Source of the DNA: Pogona vitticeps
Taxonomy: Eukaryota > Chordata > Lepidosauria > Squamata > Agamidae
Assembly: GCF_051106095.1 (NCBI RefSeq)
Contig: NC_135783.1
Location: forward strand, 58,499,447-58,563,446
DNA: 64,000 bases
Reading direction: 5' to 3'
Both the position numbers and the translations under genes were made by a program. The notes below the pieces were generated by a model, which was given only the letters and a program-made list of their open reading frames with translations, ran no database searches and was not told the DNA's origin. Within the stretch, counting starts at the first letter, position 1. The number at the start of each line of letters is the position of its first letter. Shown here piece by piece: positions 60,286 to 64,000 of this stretch.

Positions 60286-63200
60286 GTAAAATGCTTACTG
60301 GTTGTTGATGCGGGCTGGCGGGTGGGGTTGGGAGAGATTGAGGGGGGGGACACCGCGGAGGGTTATTAACTATCCTATCTCCACTCCCTGGTGTGAGAAC
60401 GGGAACTGTTTCCCGATCCAGACGACGGTCTGTTTTCCTCGTTTCAGTTTGCACGAAGGCGTGCGTGTTGGTTTTGGTTGGTGTATCGTCACTCACCGTG
60501 CCGTGCTAAGGGTAGAATGTAAATTGCAATGTGCTGGAGTTTGTCTTCTGCAACACCCTTTCAAAGGGGAATGAGGACATGGCTGCCTGGGCCAGCCCTG
60601 GGTAGTGTGGCGGAGGAATAAGGGGGGGGGGGAATAGGCTTTCCTCTCGGAAAGAAAGTACAGTAGGAGGAGAGGAAAGCTCCTTAAAACGTTTGCATTT
60701 TCAGTTGTTGAAAATATATTTCAGTTGTTGAGGATAATTGACATTCTTTCTGTAGTCGTGTTGATTCAGTATTTTTCAGCTGCTTGAAGTGTTTTTATTG
60801 GAGAGAAGACTGTCTGCATTTAAAAAAAAGATGCAGGAAGTGTTCAAAACAGCTTTTCGTGATCGAATGCAATCTGGATGCCCTTAGTATGTGATTAGTA
60901 ACTGAAAGACCCTAGCAGCTGATGGTCAATATCTTATAGCAAATGTTATGGAAGGAGTATTAATATGAACTTTTTTCAAAAAGCTCAATACAGAAGATGG
61001 TATAGAATAATACCCTAACATCTTCTAGAGTTGACCAAGCCTCTAATTAAAATCTTCTTATGCTGTGACAAATGTGGTTTCCAGGCTCTATAAAACTTGT
61101 TAAAGGCACTTCCCGAATAAAGGCACTAATAATGGAACACTGCAGAATACCTGACTGATGTAGTCTACCATCTTTGTTGTTAAATATTGTAAGCTCCTTC
61201 ATCTGTCGTGTAAGGCCTTAAGGATGCGGACAGATATATCTATACATCAGCTGTGTGGGAAATACTAGGAACAATGTAAAATCAAGTATTTAGTACAAGT
61301 AACATTGCTGTTTTCCATAAATAAGCTTCATCATGATTCTCTTCCTTGTTGATTAGATAGTTGGCATTTTGAAAGGTTAACTGGTGAGATAAGTATCATA
61401 ACCAAGTATGTTTTTGAATAAGTTTATTTGTGATGAAAATTAAAAGTATTCTCATTTCAGCCCAAAAAGTGTTTCTTTAAAAGAATATACAAAAACCGTT
61501 TCTCCTTGTCTGTATATGCAAGGTCTGGACTTACTAAGGATGAAAGATCCATTGTGTTGATCAGATATTGTAATTGCAGCAGCAGCCACAGTTTTTAAAA
61601 GTATGGTTATGCACTTCTGAAGTTCTTACAAAAAGAAGGATTTCTATTTGTAATGCTTCTAGTAAATACTTCTGAAGGAATGTGCTGATACAGCTTTTTA
61701 AAATATATGTAGGAAATAAAAGTTATAGTGGACTTCATACTACAGAAATGGGTGTACTCAGTTGTTTAGCCTTGGAGTGTACTGTAGCATTTTAATTTGA
61801 ACTCATAGTGGGAATGATTTTTACAACTTGATTCAATATTCCATTTTCAGTAACCAATTGTTTTAATACCCAAGACTTGGCTTATGATGTTTATATAGAA
61901 ATATTCTGCTGTGTTCATTAGGGCTTAAACTGTATATAAGTATTCATAGAATTACATTTAAAAATTGAAGTAAAATAGATTTATTTATGAATAAGTTTAG
62001 TTATGGAAAATATCTAAATAAAATTATGGGAGATATTTGTTATTGGTATATATTCTGCTTTGCTTTGTACCAGATTATCAGACAGATGAGGTACTTTGAG
62101 CCAGCAATATTTTCTTTTCTTTTGTAAATGCATGGTCTTGACTGACTCAGGAGGACACAAACTTTGTCTACTCCATGGGGGAGGAGTTAATGACAAAATA
62201 CAACATCCATGCTGCAGAAGTCTTTAGTTACTGACATCTGCAATATAAGGAAGAGAAAGAATAGTTTGTATGTTCTCTGTGCTGAAGCAATATTTAGGGG
62301 GGGGGAGGGTAATTTCACATGTTCTTTTCCAGACCACATTCTGCTGCATGTTTAAGACTTTAAGTAATAATTTGGATATATATACACAGGTGGAAAAATG
62401 AACATGCTGGTTGGGAACTCATATCATAGAACTCTACTGCTCTGACTCATCAGATACTCCTTTCTGTCCTGTACTGTGGAAGTAGTTATTTCCCAAACTC
62501 TTTGTGTTATGCTCTCTGCTGCCTTTTCTTTCATTGCAACTTGTTATAATAGCTGATGATTAATATATTGTTTAAAGATTGCGATACAGAATATCCTTAT
62601 AAGACTGCTAAAAAAAATACAATAGGCAGGAATTGGTTTCTTTTAAGGCATTATTTTAGTAGAGTAAACTTGATCTGCAAAGTGATGTGGACAATAATGC
62701 TTAAATAGATGAAAGAAGCAATGAAAATGTTAATTGAGTGAATAAACTCTGCAGACTCACCTGTGTGAGAATGAAATTAATTATAGAACAATACCATAAA
62801 CTCTGACTGATGAGTACATTGGCTGTTTCCTCAAGTGAAAGAGGCAATATTGTTTCAGCCTTTCATGTTCAAGGCTATCAGTCTGGAAATTCAGTTTTTG
62901 TTCTCTGTTAACCCTTTTGTTATCTTACTGTTAGAACCTGCAAAGGTGACTCTTCTGTGCTATAGTTTCTTATCAGCAACTTGAGGATAAATACAAATTT
63001 CCTTTTCTAGTTGAGCACAATCAGATCTATGCAGCAAAAAGTATGCAAAAACTAAAGTTCACTTTGTTTCCTACACCTTATTAATTACCTTTATTTTTAA
63101 GGTGCAGTAAAAATTCCCTAGGAGCATTTGCATGAATCAAAGACAGCATGTTCATGCAAATTAATTTATGGTACTGAAACTAATAGAATGTTAGTGCAGT

Positions 63201-64000
63201 AAAAGTTTAAGTAGCTGTTAAATATGTCTTCTGTTTTACTCATACAATACACATATCTAGAGACCAATTAATACAGTATGCTAGGGGACACTGCTTATAA
63301 TTCTAGTATTTTATAGATATTGGAATTATTGCATGTTTTGCTTCTCCTTTGGTATATAATACTGTTTAAGATTTTAATATTACTTCAGTAAATATTTTTC
63401 TTTATTGATAAATATAGATGTTAATGTATGATAACTGATTCAGATCATCTTCTAGAACTCAAAGTAGTCAATATAAGTAGTATAATATAAGCAGTGTACT
63501 GTATATTTTATATATATAGTACATATTGATAATTTAGGTGTTACAATATGTGTCATTGCTAGTACTGTAGTTTTTGTTATCTGTGTACCTTTCTACACAA
63601 ACTGGTGCAGTAAAAGTGGTTTGATGTGTTCCTGAGACTTCTATAATTGTTTGCAAAGAATCACTGATAGTTCACAGTACAGTCCATCTGCCTTTAGAAA
63701 ATGCAAGACATTAAGTCTTCCAAGTTGCCGCTTGCTCTTTCATTTCACTTAAAATATAATCAGAATATATGGAAAATACAACAAATGTATGTAGGATTAA
63801 TAAAATGAAATTGGGAAGTACTGTCAATTGTAAAATCAGAAAAGATGGCATTATGCTGCATTTCATTTTAAATTGTAGTAGTTTTTATTACTGTTATGTA
63901 TTGTTAGTTTTTTTCTGACTTACAGTGGACTATGAATGTCCTCCAAAATATCCTATCATTAAAAGTCATAACTAGGTCTTTCAAACTCAAGGCTATGGCT
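60286..64000 (+). other. ARID4B intron, nothing recognised
   Basis: 3.7 kb of AT-rich sequence. I looked for the next exon (LTVGTDVSAKYRG) and did not see it. No repeat recognised. Confidence 0.6.

Noticed and set aside
1-64000. Endogenous retrovirus or LTR element, CRISPR array, bacterial-type operon
   Set aside because: No LTR pairs, gag/pol/env text or regularly spaced repeats were seen. Tandem repeats present are simple microsatellites.

Overview
The window is nuclear DNA of a squamate reptile, most likely a lizard. The coding exons belong to conserved vertebrate genes. The repeats are squamate in type: a Sauria SINE with a 12-base target-site duplication (20450-20739), several BovB (RTE) LINE pieces, squamate L2/CR1 3' ends and many short DNA transposons. 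I cannot name the species.

The gene order is B3GALNT2 (+), TBCE (-), GGPS1 (-), ARID4B (+). This is the human chromosome 1q42 block read in reverse. The last four coding exons of B3GALNT2 lie at 114-8592, ending in a stop codon. TBCE is complete in its coding part: 17 coding exons from the ATG at 34597 down to the stop at 9821, with all splice phases agreeing, giving 552 residues. GGPS1 is complete: three coding exons from 55108 down to 49700, giving 300 residues, the same as human. ARID4B enters only with its promoter CpG island and the exon carrying its first two codons (60223-60285). The rest lies beyond the window.

B3GALNT2 and TBCE converge, with stops about 1.2 kb apart. GGPS1 and TBCE are head to tail. 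GGPS1 and ARID4B are head to head over a GC-rich stretch at 58.0-60.2 kb. Three GC-rich islands are seen: 36.9-37.9 kb (TBCE promoter), 43.0-43.7 kb (orphan) and 58.0-60.2 kb (GGPS1/ARID4B).

The most notable finding is that the TBCE promoter and the GGPS1 promoter are copies of one another. About 0.4-0.5 kb at 37265-37790 is clearly homologous, in the same orientation, to 58140-58680. Both copies keep a ZNF143/THAP11-type site, an NRF1-type site and the same candidate first-exon splice donor.

The introns and spacers are full of fossils of LINEs, SINEs and DNA transposons. Some are cleanly nested. A jockey-like LINE in a B3GALNT2 intron carries three later insertions, each with its own target-site duplication. 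A hAT element splits the 3' end of an RTE-type LINE at 42105-42486. I saw no rRNA, tRNA gene, CRISPR array or recognisable endogenous retrovirus. All boundaries were read by eye. UTR ends, transcription starts and non-coding first exons are inferred.
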